Part shown: positions 50,706 through 63,508 of the stretch, piece by piece
How positions within the stretch are numbered: position 1 is the stretch's first letter
How the letters are laid out: every line of letters begins with the position of its first letter
Origin: Nymphalis io
Taxonomy: Eukaryota > Arthropoda > Insecta > Lepidoptera > Nymphalidae
Length of the DNA: 64,000 nucleotides
Reading direction: 5' to 3'
Assembly: GCF_905147045.1 (NCBI RefSeq)
Contig: NC_065907.1
Span: forward strand, 1,798,001-1,862,000
The notes under the pieces: generated by a model
Database searches by the model: none
What the model was told of the DNA's origin: nothing
Seen by the model: the letters and a program-made list of their open reading frames with translations, nothing else
Translations under genes and position numbers: made by a program

Positions 50706-52979
50706 ATTTACTTTATGATAGCGTTACAAGAAATAATTTTGAGTTTATACATTAAACTCATTTATAAGTAAATTTTGTCATCATGTGTAATTATGAGCAG
50801 CAGTCGGACTGGAGACGGCTACTAGAGACGTATTAAAAGAAATGTTTTTGTCAAATATATTTTCAAAATAACAAATCAATATAGGGCCAGCAATATACCC
50901 TTCCATACTATATTTATACATAACGCTATGCTCGGTGTCATATTTCACGCTATATTTCAATAAAAAATTTTACTTGCAAAAATTTTACAGACAATCATAA
51001 TTTACAATTATAGAAAAAACAGAAAACCCGAAAATAAAACAAACAAAACTTCATTTATTACAATTAAAATGATAAGGTAAAATTCCGTACCCGAAGGTTT
51101 TAAGAAATATTTATGAAAATTAACGAAGATGATTAAAACGTTAAATAAAATTCTAATAAGCAATTACTCGAGTCTATCACAAAGCCTTTTTTCAAAAGAC
51201 GCTATCAAACCACGACGAAACTTTTCGCCCACTTAAAATATTAACGGATGAAAATTATTTCAATTTGCTTTTGACGTAAAACGAATAATTTAAATTTTAT
51301 AAATTTTCTTAACGAAACAATATCTATTTATTATTTAAGCAAGCTTCTTTCAGGCCTCATTAAATATTGACATAACATTATGTCTTATCTTAAATAATTT
51401 CAAATTACTCCGTGAATTTTTAGGTTCAAACAAAAGACCAAATTTCCATATTTCTAAATTACCAACTTCCCTATAAACTTCCTGTATCCTCCATTTAACT
51501 CCCTCAAGGGGTGATTTTTTTTAAATCTTTCGTAGCACTCATTTAATTTATTTTATGCAAAGATTTCCTTTGCCAAATTTTTTGCTTGTAAAGCCTGTCA
51601 CTCAGTCGGAAAGCTATCTCAAGTAAATGGATGTTTAAAAACAAGAAATTAAAAAAAAAACGCACGCAAATTATATAATAATGGCGAGAGAGATGTTAAT
51701 TAGAAACAATTTAATTAAAACAATTTACAAATTAAACTGTCAGTTTGCGTACGTTTATTATTTATATAAAATGTATATATACAACTTTATATGGCGCTTG
51801 TAACTTCAAATATACATATGCATTCATGACATTTAATTTTGCTCTTATATTTTTCAGTATAATTTTTCTATTAAGGAGCAAGGGGCTGTATGATAAATTC
51901 TTTTACAGCGCTTATTTTAGCAATTCGTTCCACTGAGCCAAGAGAAAGTTTCGCCAGTACAAAATTAATAATGTCAGCTACTCGAAAGATAGCAAATTGC
52001 TTATATATTACAATATAATTAGGTCATATGTTTTAAGTAAGTATTTTGCTTACAGAAAGGTCTGCGAAGTTATAAGGGTTCGGAAATTGATTAAAAAAGT
52101 TCTAAGTTAGTATTCTTTATTATATAGTTATCCAAGGTATTCATTATAATAACAATTATTAAATACATATAAAACAAAATCACAATCATAAACTAAACGA
52201 AAAATTACAATGTTAACATAAAACAAAAATGTTATTAATTAAATTAAAATGAAATGAATTCAATTAAATAAAATTATAATATTATCTCGAGTTAATTATT
52301 CATAATATTATATTAGGAAATTATAAATTGTATTTTTTTTAATTATAACTCATTTTTAATTTAAGAAAAGTCTTAAAACGATGTAGGAATATATGTCGGG
52401 TTTAAATTTAATTATTACTTTCAGCAACGAAAACTTTTACTTTGAACTAAGCCTATATTAATTTAAATGTTTTTATGAAAAATACTTCAAGTTTGTTACA
52501 ATAAAACAATTTATAAAGAATAAGAAGTTTGTATTTATATTCTTTGATATACAAACAGGATACACAAATCTGACTTATACAGTTATATACCATTCATTAA
52601 AAATGAAATAAATACTTAGTTTCTTGCCGGTTAATTAATAGAAAACTTACGTAAATTAAATATGTAACATGGTAAATATGGTACACGGAAATGAAGTGTT
52701 GTTCTCGTGTTAAATTCCCTTCGAGGATACAAAAGTCTAATTTGCTAAAGATTTATGACTAAGTGGGTGACGTTAAATACGTGGTTACGAACCCAACCCT
52801 TAATAGAGATACAACAATGTTCATTCGCTTTCTCATGTAACACTTGGGTCATATTGTTTACATGAAAGTACGTTAAAGTTCAAATAAATAAAATAAACTT
52901 ATTTTATGGAAATTTTTGACATTGTATAATGTGTTTAGAGTCCAGAAAATATATATATATTATAAAATATATATATTAT

Positions 52980-53018
<39 letters not shown>

Positions 53019-53392
53019 TAAATATTTTTGATATAACTACCTATTAGCGTGCCTTAGGTATGAACGACTCGTATGCCGTGACAGTAAACGGTATGCCGCT
53101 TTCTACTCCCTGTGGGTGCGTGGGGCGGGAGTTATATACATACTTCGTTCGTATTCTTATCATAATATACAATATACATAAATAAATATATTTTTCTTAT
53201 TATTGTTTATTGTAATATATTATTTATATTTTTATGATGATAAGAGACATATATTTATTTTATTAAAGAAACACTATTGTTTACGTAATCGGTGTATGTA
53301 TCGTTTTTTTAGGAATAAATTATTTGAATAATAATCAATTTTAATATTTAAGTAATTAATTACTTCTTCGGATTATAAGGCATTGATCAGGT
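50706..53392. other. Long AT-rich stretch
   Basis: Contains a decayed TE end (51440-51640, CTCAAGGGGTGATTT) and the AT microsatellite. No gene signal. 53060-53140 is briefly GC-richer (CTGTGGGTGCGTGGGGCGGG) without a frame. Confidence 0.5.
52944..53018. repeat. AT dinucleotide microsatellite
   Basis: Runs of (AT)n separated by TATAAAATATA; the longest uninterrupted stretch is about 30 nt at 52984-53014. Likely length-variable. Confidence 0.9.
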
Positions 53393-53491
53393 CCATCCGG
53401 TACCATCCAAATACCCGACAATCAAATTGCTGTACTAAAAGATGCTATAAATGATGGATCCCTAGTACCTTCTGCAAACTGGTCCTCAGAA
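53393..53491 (+). CDS. Candidate internal exon of an unknown gene
   Basis: Between a possible acceptor (GCATTGATCAG, poor pyrimidine tract) and a good donor (GAATG/GTAATA), one frame reads GPSGTIQIPDNQIAVLKDAI and then NDGSLVPSANWSSEW. A TGA sits just before the acceptor, so the frame only makes sense if spliced. Codon choice and composition look more protein-like than the surrounding AT-rich DNA. I do not recognise the product, and no partner exons were found nearby. Confidence 0.3.
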
Positions 53492-54149
53492 TGGTAATAT
53501 CTATTATAGCCCATTTTATTTATATACATAAAGAATTTATTCTATCATAAAATTATAGAACATTTCTTGTCAGCTTATTTTATTAGCCCTAGTTTTCTAA
53601 CAGACAAATAGGCTTAAAATACCAACTAGCCAGCGTGAGATGATTTATAATAGTCTCTAGCAAGGAATATCACGATATCGAGTGTCAAAATAATCGCCCT
53701 GAGATCAGGTCACTGCGTTACTAAGTACAAACGTTAAATAACTATACATATGTACATGTACGAGGTGGTTCCGTCAAATATAACTATACTTATTGCGATT
53801 TTACTGCAATTTCGGGTCGGTCTGTATATGTCACTAATCAAGTCGAACTATAAGGGTGAAATTGTTACATTAAAATATAATTTAAAAAATGAACGACTGA
53901 AACAGGCAAGTGTTAAAAATATTCTTCCATATTATTTCAAAGTGCTTTTGCAATCGAAACAATTCAACCTTGAAACAGCACTACTATTTTTTTTAAATAA
54001 ATATATAATTTACTAATTCTTTTCAAAGACAATGAATATCGATTCAAATGGTAAAATTATTACTTGCAAGTATTTTATCCATTTGTGATTTGGACTGAAA
54101 CTTACATTTTGTAACAGTAACAGCAAAGATATCCCACTGCTGGACCAAG

Positions 54150-54408
54150 TGACCAATAAGAGCCGAGATGACCCAGTGGTAGTAACGCGTGAATCTTAAT
54201 CTTTAGTTTGTGATTATAATTCATCTCGTGCTTTACGGTGAAGGAAAACATCGAGAGGAAACCTGCATGTGCCTAATTTCACTGAAATTCTGCCACATGT
54301 GTATTCCACCAACCCGCATTGGAAGCAGCGTGGTGGAATAAAACCTTCTCCTCAAAAAGATAAGACGAGGCCTTTAGCCAAGCAGTGGGACATTCACAGG
54401 CTGTTACG
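54150..54408 (+). mobile_element. SINE family A inserted into an older SINE A (nested)
   Basis: The + copy has head GAGCCGAGATGACCCAGTGG and a deletion across the B box (CTTAATCTTTAGTTTGTG). It interrupts a - copy: the phrase GCTGGACCAAG occurs at 54139-54149 and 54409-54419, so it is the target duplication within the older element. Confidence 0.82.
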
Positions 54409-54904
54409 GCTGGACCAAGACCTCCTCTTGTTTCTCTTCTATCATATAGCAGCATGTCCGAAATCTGATTTTAATTTTATAAATAATGTTATTACATGAC
54501 ATAATTTTATGTTTAGATTGTGTTTCTTTATAATCAAATACTTATTAGGAAATATTATAATATATTATTCATATTTCCATACCAAGTAGATAGCTTATTT
54601 TTGTTTGGGAAAATTCATCGTTTTTAACCAGACAGTTATCAGACATATGTATATACGACTTAAAGTACGTTATTGATAAAAACAACGCCGTAAAATAAAA
54701 TGTCGTCTCATACGAAATATTTTACGGGCAAAGTTAAATGAACTGATGGTGGAGTACGAATGTTTTACGATGTAATATATTCCGGCTATTACCGTACGTT
54801 CATCTTATGTTCAGACATCTTAGTGTTTCTATCTAATTATAGATAAAAGTAAAAGAAGCATAAAAAATCGTAAAATAGATAAAATATTCTTATAAATATG
54901 TGAA

Positions 54905-55030
54905 TGACATTATATCTTTTGATATATTCCTGACGGACAGCCACGGCGGCCATTTTCAAGTGAGACTTGTCAACTAGGCAGGACGTATCATAGTGCAGCG
55001 TGTGGGTCAACAGCACCTCTGTCACGCTCT
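54905..55030 (-). repeat. Family D fragment
   Basis: GACGGACAGCCACGGCGGCC, CAGGACGTATCATAGTGCAG, GTGTGGGTCAACAG: the opening part of the reversed family D body. A short - strand open frame here is incidental. Confidence 0.55.
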
Positions 55031-55169
55031 ATTATGACACTTACAATCATGGGCACAGTGTCTAGAAGACGAGCATCTTAACCGTTGGTTCCATGTTCAA
55101 ACCCAAGCAAGCAGCACTGAATTTTCATAGTCTTAAATTGTGTTTATTTTTTAATTTTATTTTTTTAAG

Positions 55170-55449
55170 TTATAGATTAAATAGGCGGAGGAGCATATGT
55201 CACCTGATGGTAAGTGGTCACCAACGCCCATAGACATTGTAAGAAATATTAACCACCAATTACATCGACAATGCGCCACCAACCTTGGGAACTAAAGTGT
55301 TATGTTCCTAGTGCCTATAATTACACTTTCTCACTCACCCTTAAAATCGGAACACAACAATACCAAGTACTGCTGTTTTGCGGTAGAATATCTGATGAGT
55401 AGGTGGTATCTACCCAGTCGAGCTTGCACAAGGCCTTGTGCAAGCTCGA
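55170..55449 (-). mobile_element. Family B copy inserted in a family A SINE, ending in a palindrome
   Basis: AGATTAAATAGGCGGAGGAG, ACGCCCATAGACATTGTAAG, CACCCTTAAAATCGGAACAC, AGTCGAGCTTGCACAAGGCC. Family A sequence is found on both sides (55040-55145 head, 55490-55650 tail), so B is nested within A. The 5' end folds back (55418-55449). Confidence 0.78.
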
Positions 55450-55497
55450 CAGATGTTTTTTTTCAGCCAAGTCTAGATAGACTTGGCTGAAAAAAAA
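55418..55497. repeat. Two adjacent palindromes (32 nt and 42 nt)
   Basis: 55418-55449 is a perfect 32-nt palindrome (TCGAGCTTGCACAAGG and its complement). 55456-55497 has 20-bp arms (TTTTTTTTCAGCCAAGTCTA) around a 2-nt centre. They sit at the junction between the nested family B copy and the host SINE A. Confidence 0.9.
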
Positions 55498-56074
55498 CAT
55501 CGTGAGGATACCTGCATGTGTTGGAAGCAAAATCTGCCAAAAGTGTATTCAGCAGGAATTCATGGTACAGCGTGATGGAGGAAGCTCCAAAACTCTTAAA
55601 AAAAGAGAGGGGATATTAGTTCAGCATTAGAGAATTACAGGCTGTTACTTTTAAAATTTGATGGGACAACAAAACTGACATGACCGTGAAAGGTGCAGGA
55701 TTCAGCAGGTTCAGGTGCAGGACCAAAAGACTTTACGTGCCTTCCGAGGAAACATTTTCTATATCCAAAAAAAAACTGTGTCATCAATGCCTTATATTTA
55801 TAATAAAGAGTTAAATAAAAATATATAACACTTACAAAACAAGGAAAAACACGAGGTCATTCACATTTATGACTATTTTCGAATAAGTTTGACTCGAGAT
55901 GCGAAGACGTTTTTCGTTTAAAAAAGGGTGTGACCGTCTATGACCTGTCTAGATTATCAAAGACTAATCTTTGGAATAATGTAGAACATTCACATTGTAT
56001 TGTTATCTTTATTTGAAATCTCTTCTGTCTCAAATAGATTTACGATTTTGATTGATTCAGTAAGTAAGTAACAG

Positions 56075-56140
56075 TAACAGCCTATAAATGTCCCACTGCC
56101 GGGCTAAGGCCTCCTCTCCTTTTTTGAGAAGAAGGTTTTT
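56075..56140 (-). repeat. SINE family A, tail end only
   Basis: AACAGTAACAGCCTATAAAT, then GTCCCACTGCCGGGCTAAGG and CCTCCTCTCC, stopping after GAGAAGAAGGTTT. Confidence 0.75.
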
Positions 56141-56699
56141 TGATTGATTAAAATTTGTAATTAAAAAAGCTGTCACCGGCTTACTTTTACTACAAATATT
56201 ATCGACAACCGTTTTTATATGCATGTTTTTAATTAATGATAATAAGTATTATCAAATAATATTATATTTGTATTGGACCATTTTCAAATATAACAAAATG
56301 TTTATTTAAATTTGCGAATTGGAATTGAAATTATAGTTTTGGAATTAATATTTCGAAATGTGTAAATACATTTATTGTTATGACATATCAAAAAATAAAT
56401 GAAAATGTGAAACTTAAAAAGCGCTAGAGTTACCCACAAAAGACTTGCGATATTAATAACAAAAATACAGTTTTATATCTAAAAAGTACAAAAGCGTTCA
56501 ATAAAACGAAGCAACGTAGCGTTACTCCATTTAAAAGCAATCTGTCCCGTACTTTGTTCTAAACTGACGACGGGTTTTGAACAGTAGAACTATTCTGCGA
56601 GTCAGCATATTCAAACTGACATAAATAGAAATTCTTTTTAGATTTTTACTGGACTGCATACGATTTGAATAGATATAGAAATAATCTTTATTTGTAAAA

Positions 56700-56875
56700 C
56701 TTGATATTACATAAACTAAATCATACATTAAGCCCTGCAGGCATAAGAAATGTATCATCTTAGTTCCCAAGGTTGGTGGCGCATTGGCGATGTGAGGAAC
56801 GGTTAATATTTCCAAAGTCTAGCCAGTGGTGATCACTTACTTGTTGGTGGCTTGATGACAGATAAAATTTGCTCA
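56700..56875 (+). repeat. Family B, 3' part, diverged
   Basis: ATCTTAGTTCCCAAGGTTGG, TGGCGCATTGGCGATGTGAG, GTGGTGATCACTTACTTG. Confidence 0.62.
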
Positions 56876-56889
56876 ACCGCCAACGTAAA

Positions 56890-57765
56890 GACAATATGTA
56901 ATTGAATATTCTATTCGAGTTTTTACGATCCATCGAATGGTAATAAAAGTGAAATTAATTTTAAATAAAATTTTATGGTGATTGAATTTAGTCAGCTCGT
57001 GACCACGAGAAGTGCAATTTTGGCAAAACTTTTGGGAAAATACTAAAGGTAAAAACACGATTTTTATCTGCATTTAACTTTAATGGAATATCTATGTTTT
57101 CTTTGTTTCGAAGTTTTCTTTTCTATATCTTGCTTACAAGATTTTAACGCTTTTTAAGTCAAGGATTATACATATAATTATATATTTCAAATAATGTAAT
57201 TTGTAAATAAATATAAAGTGTCAAATATAATATATAAAATTATGATTGCGTCGTCGTATGTTATATATATTTAGCAAATTGGAGGTACTTTTTCAAAACA
57301 CATGCAAAGATCGTCCTCAGTAGTTAACAAGTGGCGCTTGTGTGGTGGTTTACACTTCAGAGTGGACTTGGAGCTCGACATGGCTCAAATTTCAAGAAGC
57401 CCCTTCACCAGTAGGACCGACAATATTAACACAATCAGAAATATATTATATATTCCGGCAATCTTAACTCTGACCTGGCAGGTTCGTGAGTCGTAATTAA
57501 TTTGAATATATATATTACTTATAATACATATTGTAAATGGCATAAAGCTGTTCTAGACTTGATAATAATAAATATTAGCATTGATTAAATAATAACATGG
57601 TAAAATCTTGATGTACCTGCACTTTATTTCATTATGACCTGACTAATTAAAGAAAGTGCTTTTATTATAAATCGTGTTTTATTCTTTACTTTTTAATTAT
57701 ATCCTTAATAAAATATATTAATACAAAAATTAAATTTATACTAAATTAATACATTGATCATATTT
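56890..57765. other. AT-rich intergenic DNA
   Basis: No recognisable feature. The + frame at 57302-57496 (63 codons) contains mixed residues but no motif, splice context or homology that I know. 55770-56070 and 56145-56695 are also empty. Confidence 0.45.
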
Positions 57766-57769
57766 TATG

Positions 57770-58045
57770 AAATTTTGTCTGTTAAAATCCCACTGCTTGG
57801 CAAAGACCACTCTATGATAAGACTTAGAGCTTACTCCACCACGCTGCTCCAATGCGAGTTGGTGGAGCAAACTGTGTCAGATTTTTACCCGCCACATATT
57901 TTATATTCCTTACGATGTTTTCCTTCACCGCTAAATACGAGATGATATATTATTATTAACACAAAATAAGTACAAGAAAATTCAGTGCTTGCCCGAGTGT
58001 TTACTCTGAATCGTCGGATAAGCTTCTTTTCTGCACTCTTGGGCA
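57770..58045 (-). mobile_element. SINE family A, old and decayed
   Basis: ATCCCACTGCTTGGCAAAGA, ACCACGCTGCTCCAATGCGA, TACGATGTTTTCCTTCACCG, and a decayed head (GCTTGCCCGAGTGTTTAC). Confidence 0.7.
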
Positions 58046-58205
58046 CTCTTTTGCTGAATGCATAGTTTATTGTTTTTTTATTGACAACTGTTAATTAATT
58101 AAAGTTTAAAATTTGTTACGCAGATCGACTGATATATTTGATTTAATTGAATTTTGAGTACGTTAAAGATTTCACTCTAAAGAATCATTTTATCAGTAAA
58201 CTATA

Positions 58206-58501
58206 TACTGGTGGTAGGGTTTTGTGCAAGCTCGTCTGGGTAGGTACCACCCACTCATCAGATATTCTACCGCAAAACAGCAATACTTGATATTGTTGTG
58301 TTCCGGTTTGAAGGGTGAGTGAGCCAGTGTAATTACAGGCACAAGGGACATAAAATCTTAGTTCCCAAGGTTGGTGGCGCATTGGATATGTAAGCGATGG
58401 TTGACATTTCTTACAATGCTAATGTCTAAGAGCGTTGGTGACCACTTACCATCAGGTGGCCCATATGCTCGTCCGCCTTCCTATTCTATAAAAAAAAAAA
58501 A
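58206..58501 (+). mobile_element. Family B, full-length
   Basis: TACTGGTGGTAGGGTTTTGT through CCTATTCTATAAAAAAAAAA. Close match to 7082-7372 over the whole length. Confidence 0.85.
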
Positions 58502-58794
58502 AATCTCGAATAATATAATAATAAATTTAAAAACTAAAGCTGAATTAATTTGTGCTTAAAAATAATCGTTCGCTTACACTTTATAATATCACACATAACG
58601 AAAATATATTCTCAAAAGCAGAGAATTTGTATTTTAGATGGTTCTCAATATAATATTTCATAAAAAAATGAGAATTTACGACTTTTTTCACACAATAGAA
58701 GATCAACGAACTGTTATAAGATTACATTCTTACGCCTTTTACGTGTAAGGGAAATAAGGTTTTATATTGTTAAGATTGATAGAACAGCTTTTTT

Positions 58795-59090
58795 ATAGTA
58801 AAAGCTGCTGTTAAGTGTCCCAATGATCACTACGCCTCCTCTCCTTTTTGAGGTGAAGGTTTGACGTTTATTACACCACGCTGTTACAATGAGGGTTGGT
58901 GGAATACACATGTGGCACAATTTCAATGAAATTATGCAGGTTTTCATACGATGTTTTCCTTCACCATCAAACAAGAGATGAATTATAATCATAAATTAAG
59001 CACATGAAAATTCAGTGGTGCTTGCTCGGGTTTGAACTCACGATCATCGGTTAAAATTCACGCGTTCTTACCACTGGGCCATCTCGGCTG
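58795..59090 (-). mobile_element. SINE family A, first of two adjacent - copies
   Basis: Diverged tail side (AAAGCTGCTGTTAAGTGTCC), well-kept head (GGTTTGAACTCACGATCATC, GGGCCATCTCGGCTG). Confidence 0.82.
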
Positions 59091-59197
59091 TTTTTTAACA
59101 AATTAGGCACATTAAAATATAATGGTGCTTGCTCAGGTTTGAACCTACGATCATCGGTTAAGATTCACGCGTTCTAACCACTGTGCCATTACGGCTA
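59091..59197 (-). mobile_element. SINE family A head fragment, tandem second copy
   Basis: Repeats only the head third (AAATTAGGCACATTAAAATA, GGTTTGAACCTACGATCATC, GTGCCATTACGGC), directly behind the previous copy and in the same orientation. Confidence 0.8.
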
Positions 59198-59199
59198 TC

Positions 59200-61015
59200 C
59201 CCCAATGATTACTCAAACAATTTTAGTTTTACTTTTGCATGTCCGCCTATGTACTAAACAAATGTAACCTTTAATTGACACGATTGGTCAATATCTTAAA
59301 TAAGCTATGGTATTCACTATTGATTTATGTAAATATGGCGTTTTGAATATTAACAAATCACATGTAATTTGTAAATATAAGGTTTGTTATATATGAGGGT
59401 TCTATCCGCTCTTTAATCATTCTACTGGCAAATAGTTATACTTTGTATTACTATTCACTGTATTCCGCTTTGAAGAGTGAATAAATGCATTTATACATCG
59501 ACAGCACACACACAAACACATGTAAGTATACAGACCTATAAAAATAACATAATATATACTAACTTAAATCTAAAACAATTTGATAATTTACCAAAAAATA
59601 TAATAACACAATACAAAAAATCAAATGTATGTAATATTATAATAGTTTAATATTATCAAATTTATCATTTTTAATGTTCTTACATTAATAAAATAACAAA
59701 TTCCGATTACGCACAATCTCCTAGTGCTAAGTTTTCCTTTGTTATACAATTTTATTGTTAAATATTCCAAAGAAAATAAATAAAAACATAAAAATTGAGA
59801 TCTAAGAATTTCGTCATATTGTTAAAATAAATAAATTTATTTCAAAGAAATGTACTTAAAGAAATAATCAATTCAAACTCAAGATAAGTTTCCAACTGAA
59901 ATTCGTAATGGAAATCGCAGTACCAATGCAAAAGAATCTATCGTGTTCAAGAACTTTTTCAATATCGCGAGGAAAAGTTTGGCGGATTTATCAGACGAAA
60001 TACTTCATTTTTTCAATACATATGCTTCAAATGTAAATGTTTAAACCTAAAACTACAATGTTATCCTTTATAAATACGCCTTAATCGTTCTGTATGCGTA
60101 ATTTATTTAAGATTCCATATTTTCTTTCAAAACACCCACAAATAAATTGAAATCTCTTTCAAAAACTTTAACCATAAGTTTTTAGTGAAAGCATTAAATT
60201 ATTACGCCTTTACTATTACCTCCTCCTTTAAACCTAGTTTAATTGGATAAATAATAATATTTTAATAAACAAAGTAAAAGATATTTAATGTCACTTGTGC
60301 GCAAAGGTACTCCTTCCCTCTCGACGTGTATTCTTGAAGCTCATTCCACCACGCTGCTCTAATGTTGGATATACATGTAAAATAATTTCATCCGGCAAGT
60401 TTTACAAGTTTACGTAAATTCGTTAAAAGTTTATTTATAAAATTTAATAGAATTACTATAAAATTAACCATATTAAACTGTACGATTTCATTATATATTA
60501 AAAACTATTATTATTATACTATTAATGAAATAATATATTTTTATGAAAATAAGTTAATTTTAAACATTCAACAAGTTTCCATTATTAGACATAAGATGAA
60601 CCTGTCTTTCTACTATACATCTCCAAAACTTAAACGCAAGCTGTTGACCATTGCAACATATGTACACATATTAAATCACACATTAAGTATATACGTATTT
60701 AGTAGCAAATATTTTGTCATCGAAAGAAAATATTTTCTTCGACGCTGTTAAAGTGAGCTTGTAAAAGATATTTTCGAAGCAAATAAGTTACTAACAAGTT
60801 CCCTAATGTGGAAGAAAAGTTTGACGTAACGGCTTCTGACCAAAGAAAGTTTTGGTTAACGACAAAAAAGTACCGTAAGTTATATGAAGGGCAAACACTA
60901 TTTTGTCACACTTGTCTGTAGTCCGTGAAGTTTTCGGAAAGAAAATTTATCTTTGAGGCTAAAATGGTAAAGGTTGAAGGTTCAATAATTTTCCGAAGGT
61001 CAAATATATCATTTG
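59200..61015. other. AT-rich intergenic DNA
   Basis: A decayed family B trace at 59395-59490 and a SINE A scrap at 60305-60400. The remainder, and 61260-61840, 62505-63215 and 63510-64000, show no gene, RNA or repeat that I can support. Confidence 0.45.
60305..60400 (-). repeat. SINE family A, decayed fragment
   Basis: AGCTCATTCCACCACGCTGC is the clearest surviving phrase, followed by TCTAATGTTGGATATACATG. Confidence 0.55.
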
Positions 61016-61019
61016 TTTA

Positions 61020-61250
61020 CTCTCTATTCTGAAATTCTGCCACATGTGTATTCCACCAAGCATTTGAGCAGCGTGGTGACCTTCTTCTCAAAAAGAAGAG
61101 GAGGTCTTAGCCCAGCATTGGAACCTCAGGCTGTTACTCTATATTCAATACAATACTTAAAGTAACAGATTATAAAAATTACACTGGTAGGATGAGACCC
61201 TCTCTCCTTTTTGAGAAGTAGGTTTGGAGCTCACTTCACGCTGCTCCAAT
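61020..61250. repeat. Two facing SINE family A fragments
   Basis: A + fragment (61025-61137, AATTCTGCCACATGTGTATT through CAGGCTGTTACT) is followed 30 bp later by a - fragment (61175-61250, TCTCTCCTTTTTGAGAAG, CACGCTGCTCCAAT). They can pair over roughly 60-70 bp. Confidence 0.68.
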
Positions 61251-61842
61251 ATGAATACAAAACTTATTATTGTATAATTTATTTTTATTGACACTATGAT
61301 TTTTGGACAGTACACATTGCTTTGGCTATGAACTGACTAGAAGCTTCACGCGTCTTTTGAGATAAACCGCATAATTTTTGTTCATTTACGTACTTAAATA
61401 AAATGAATATATATATACAAGCATATTACAGTTACAATTTACAATATTGAATACAGTTTACAATATTGAATGAAAAGCTATCCCCGTTTCATTATGAGTT
61501 CTAGCGTGTAGAACCGGCACTAAAACTCAGAAGTTATATTATAAACTTTTTATCTTAAATTAAATTAAAAAGTCAAGTTACGGTTTTTATCATATATGTG
61601 TTTATATATTTTATTTTACAATACAGCTTTCTGTATAACTATTAGTTATTTGTTTCTTTGACATGAATTAGATTAAAAAATACCAGAATTTATATTGTTA
61701 AAACGAATACCCGAATAAAAATGGTGGTGATGTGTAATAGTTTATTTTCTCTTTTACTCGTGTTTTTAAAATGGTTGACGTTGATTCTATCAAATTATTA
61801 TGAGTGTATTGTTATGATTACTATGATGTCCTCCTGAACGAT

Positions 61843-62060
61843 TTCGGAAACGGCGGCCAATCTTAAGGAAGGCACATATTATCGTGCACAAGTGTGTTCG
61901 CATAAACATTCGCTATTCTCTTACTTTCACAATCCGATTGAACGGCAAATCTGATGCGACCGGAAAGAGTTTAAGCGCAAGATCAACTGTTTTACATACT
62001 TTCCGAAGCACGGGAGTACACAGTTCCTGCTATTGAGAATTTTTGACAGAAATACCAGTT
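61843..62060 (-). mobile_element. SINE family D
   Basis: GAACGATTTCGGAAACGGCG, CATATTATCGTGCACAAGTG, GACCGGAAAGAGTTTAAGCG, TTCCGAAGCACGGGAG, ending TTTTTGACAGAAATACCAGT. Reverse orientation relative to 15615-15835. Confidence 0.65.
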
Positions 62061-62106
62061 TTAAGGGTGAACGAGTTAGTGTTATTACAGATCCAACTTA
62101 ACCCTT

Positions 62107-62500
62107 AATTTTTTTTATAGTGTAGGTAAGTGGACGACCATATGGACCACTTGATGGTAAGTGGTCACCAACGCCCATAGAAATTGGCATTGTAAGAAAT
62201 GTTAACCATTACTTACATCGCTAATGCCACACCAACCTTAGGAACTAAAATATTATGTCCCTTGTTCCTGTAATTACACTGGCTCACTCACCTTCAAACC
62301 GGAACACAACAATACCAAGTGTACTGTAGTGCGGAAGAATACCTGATGAGTGGATGATACCTACCCAGGCTAGCTTGCACAAAGCCCTACCTTAGTTTCA
62401 AAGGTTAGTGGCGAATTGGCGATGTAAGGAATCGTTAATATTGCTTGAGCAACTTCTATGGGCGGATATTATCACTTAGGGTCAGGAGGCACACTTGTAA
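62107..62500. mobile_element. Family B inverted pair
   Basis: A - copy (62107-62393, TTTTTTTTATAGTGTAGGTA to CACAAAGCCCTACC) is followed directly by a + 3' fragment (62394-62500, TTAGTTTCAAAGGTTAGTGG, CTATGGGCGGATATTATCAC). Confidence 0.75.
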
Positions 62501-63217
62501 ATTTTTATATCTATTATAAAATTAAAAATTATAGCGTTAGAGCAGAACAGTAATATGCCGTAAGATAAAATACTATTAAAACAACTAACATAGTAATCGA
62601 GCACTATCGAAGTGTCGGTTAAAAGTGAGTTAGTTGTCTAACTTTTATAATCGCTTATGCTACGAAGCTTCCTGTTAGCGACTATAAATGACAATTTCTA
62701 AAGTTTCAAGTTAATACCTTTAACATAGAAAGTTATATAGAACATAGATAGAAACTTTGTTATAAGTATATATCGAAAATTAAAAAGGATATAAACATTA
62801 CTACTAAGCGCTTTAAGCTTTCGCTACGTATATTAACATATATTTTATACAAAACATATTACTATGGCCATGTAAAAGTCAAAGGCAGTTTGTTCGTTTT
62901 TTTTTATTTTTTATTTTCAGTTAGAAGTTTTATAGTTGGAAATGCTGCTCCAACATATTCGAATTACATATTTCACATTTCTGTGAATACATTCGTTCAT
63001 ACTAGTGTAGTAGTTCATGTGCATTGTAAAATTTTTTTTTTTTTGGCACAGCCAATTTCTGCAGTTGTTGCGTCTAAGTGATTTCACACTATTTGTTCAT
63101 TTCTTAAAACAATGCGTTGTTTCGTACAGCCTTAAACAAACCATCCTATCAATCTATAGCAATCAGACAAGCTGTTCAGACATTATGCTTACATACCCAT
63201 ACAACTAATTTTTTTTA

Positions 63218-63508
63218 GGTAGGTAGGGCTTTGTGCAAGCTCGTCTGTATAGGTACCACCCACTCATCAAATATTCTTCCGCAAAACAGCAGCACTTGGT
63301 ATTGTTGTGTTCCGGTTTGAAGGGTGAGTGAGCCAGTGTAATTACAGGAACAAGGGACATAATATTTTAGTTCCCAAGGTTGGTGTGGCATTGGAGATGT
63401 AAGTAATAGTTAACATTTCTTACAATGCCAATTTCTATGGGCGTAGGTGACCACTTACCATCAGGTGGCCCATATGCTCGTCCGCCTACCTATACTATAA
63501 AAAAATTG
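63218..63508 (+). mobile_element. Family B, full-length
   Basis: TAGGTAGGGCTTTGTGCAAG, GTTCCGGTTTGAAGGGTGAG, TTCCCAAGGTTGGTGTGGCA, CTATACTATAAAAAAAT. Confidence 0.83.

Noticed and set aside
53750..54016. 88-codon + frame with hydrophobic start
   Set aside because: No recognisable motif, low-complexity AT-rich codon content, no splice or promoter context; within the length expected by chance here.
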